A stretch of 64,000 bases of DNA. Origin: Tannerellaceae bacterium (GTDB lineage: Bacteria; Bacteroidota; Bacteroidia; Bacteroidales; Tannerellaceae). Within the stretch, counting starts at the first letter, position 1. Every line of letters starts with the position of its first letter. The position numbers and the translations under genes were made by a program. The notes beneath the pieces were generated by a model. That model was not told the DNA's origin and made no database searches. It saw nothing but the letters and a program-made list of their open reading frames with translations. Location: positions 1-64,000 of the forward strand of contig JAJQAZ010000063.1 in the NCBI GenBank assembly GCA_021203545.1, given 5' to 3'. Of this stretch, positions 62,574 through 64,000 are shown in pieces.

Positions 62574-64000
62574 ATATTAAAGGTGTTACGTTTTTTTCTG
62601 TTCCGGGATATCCTTTGTTCTGGTTGATAATTCCTCCGGTATTTGTATTGATAGCGTAGGAGGGTACCGGCCAGAATATGTGGAATGGTGAGCAGGTAAA
62701 GTAATTGCCGTAGGGTGTCATAACACCTTTGTTGTAGAACTCACTGATCTCGTTGACTCTGTCATACCAGAAATTGTTTTCGGTAAGTGTATCCATTGTA
62801 TAGGTTTTACCGTTGTAGCAGGTTATTCCGGTACGTGCATAGATAATAGCTATCCGGGTAAGTTCTACTTTACGGGCTTCTTCGTAATAAAGTTCCCTGG
62901 CCCGTTCGTCGAGTACGGCAGCTATTTGTTGTGTTTGCATATCGGCTGCCGTATAGCGGTATTGTGCGTTGGCTCTTTGCCTTATTGTATTAATATCGTC
63001 GGCTGCTTTTTGCCACTCTTTTTTCCATACATAGGCTTCGGCCCGCAGCAGATAGGTTTCTGCCAGGCGGAAAATGTACCAGTCAGACGGGCCGCCCCAG
63101 GGTTGAACTCTGTCAGGATCCGGAACAAATAATTTGTAATGGGGCCAACTGAACCAGCAGCGTATAGTGTCCGAGCAGAGTATCACATTGTCGTCGTTAT
63201 ATAACCGGAGGTTTTGTCCGTACCATTCGTTCTGTCCTTTTAGTGCCGGGTTGTTATAAACCAGCATTTCCATGGTTATCCAGTTTTCGTTGTCTGTCCG
63301 GTGCCTGTAGTCCGAGAAGTCTTCTACACCATTGATTGTCCATACACTTTTCTGTGTATACCAGGTAGGACGGATACGGGCTATACCTCTTCCGTATTTT
63401 TCAACAAGTCCTATTTCATTATTGGCTGCATCGGTCAGTCTGTTCGCACCGTTTGGAGTTTTAATAACACCGGTTAACCCATAGTAGGGTACCGCATTAC
63501 GCATGGTAATAACCCCTCCTGTATTTCCTTCCATTCCATAGCGGTCTATCGTCATCAGTAACCCTTCCGTATTATCAGCCAGACTTTTGTTTTCGCCCCG
63601 GAACATATCCCATACAACATCTTTTCCGGATATGTCTTTATCTGATCCGAACCGGGTGGTACACAACTTGTGAACATTGCCGTCTATTATTTCTGATGTT
63701 ATTCTTATTGCGTCGTCAAAGCGTCCTTCCAATAGATAGTATTTGGCTAATAGGTGTTTACAGGCTGCTTTTGTTATCTGGCCTCTATCTGTTTCGTTGG
63801 CTTCAGGTACATGTTTTACCGCGAATTCAAGGTCTTTTATCATTTTCAGCCAGATAGACTCTTTGGTTGTTGTGTAATAGTCTACTTTTGGTTCGGAAGG
63901 TTCTTCCAGTATCAAAGGAACATCTCCATACTGGAGTGTTTTCATATAATAACGGTAGGCGCGTATAAAACAGGCGCTTCCCAACAGGGCGTTTCTGGAT
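62560..64000 (-). CDS. SusD/RagB-family lipoprotein (5' end beyond window)
   Basis: The C-terminal 480 or so residues of a SusD-like surface glycan-binding lipoprotein; the frame is open through the right edge (SRNALLGSACFIRAYRYYM), so the signal peptide is missing from this window. Family blocks include GSACFIRAYRYYMKTLQYGDVPLI, ACKHLLAKYYLLEGRFDDAI (TPR), WYIFRLAETYLLRAEAYVWKKEW and LDERARELYYEEARKVELTRI. A SusC gene would be expected just outside. It overlaps the downstream sulfatase by 14 bp, marking a second glycan-utilisation locus. Confidence 0.93.
   Translation of the reverse strand, partial: SRNALLGSACFIRAYRYYMKTLQYGDVPLILEEPSEPKVDYYTTTKESIWLKMIKDLEFAVKHVPEANETDRGQITKAACKHLLAKYYLLEGRFDDAIRITSEIIDGNVHKLCTTRFGSDKDISGKDVVWDMFRGENKSLADNTEGLLMTIDRYGMEGNTGGVITMRNAVPYYGLTGVIKTPNGANRLTDAANNEIGLVEKYGRGIARIRPTWYTQKSVWTINGVEDFSDYRHRTDNENWITMEMLVYNNPALKGQNEWYGQNLRLYNDDNVILCSDTIRCWFSWPHYKLFVPDPDRVQPWGGPSDWYIFRLAETYLLRAEAYVWKKEWQKAADDINTIRQRANAQYRYTAADMQTQQIAAVLDERARELYYEEARKVELTRIAIIYARTGITCYNGKTYTMDTLTENNFWYDRVNEISEFYNKGVMTPYGNYFTCSPFHIFWPVPSYAINTNTGGIINQNKGYPGTEKNVTPLIYEGD

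Overview
The window reads as chromosomal DNA from a gut-type Bacteroidales bacterium. Support comes from the SusC/SusD pairs, a hybrid two-component sensor, a TonB receptor with a DUF4249-type partner, eukaryote-like (GT3) glycogen synthase, oleate hydratase, and many TAnnTTTG-type -7 promoter boxes. The gene mix and moderate GC would fit Parabacteroides or a relative, but the genus is inference. No transposase, integrase, tRNA, rRNA or CRISPR array was recognised.

Layout. 0-9 kb: ankyrin protein; a three-gene set (Tat-exported Gfo/Idh/MocA oxidoreductase, small membrane protein, ApbE-like flavin transferase); a RelE/ParE-type toxin-antitoxin pair; threonine aldolase; a damaged TonB receptor/DUF4249 pair. 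9-13 kb: a xanthine permease-xpt-thioesterase block bracketed by two copies of a mosaic palindromic repeat. 13-19 kb: two unrecognised divergent genes, glycerate kinase, a lipoprotein, a CxxC-AraC regulator, an SDR and a NudC-like Nudix enzyme. 19-27.6 kb: the anaerobic pyruvate-formate set (focA, pflB, pflA), interrupted by a GH78 rhamnosidase and a GH43-like gene. 27.7-38 kb: GH2 beta-galactosidase, oleate hydratase, GH20 hexosaminidase, glyA and CorA. 38-54.5 kb: a polysaccharide utilisation locus (HTCS regulator, SusC, SusD, GH105, GH97, an unrecognised toroid-like lipoprotein that may be a lyase, and a Ser-type sulfatase). 54.6-59 kb: glycogen phosphorylase and synthase. 59-61 kb: two large inverted-repeat elements around a small membrane protein. 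61-64 kb: a second Ser-type sulfatase overlapping a SusD gene that runs off the right edge.

Two things stand out. First, many long genes are broken by single-base indels, mostly in homopolymers, plus two in-frame stops, a lost start codon, a 2-bp insertion and a 22-bp tandem duplication. This is either imperfect sequence or real decay/phase variation, so the broken genes are given as one feature each, with the lesion stated. Second, the intergenic DNA is rich in repeats: arrays of degenerate palindromes with a 22-bp pitch at four loci; an element near 59.4-60.1 kb with eleven copies of one octamer in nested inverted repeats; mosaic nested palindromes at three loci; and a leader shared by glyA and the GH43-like gene. 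These are the best candidates for something undescribed.
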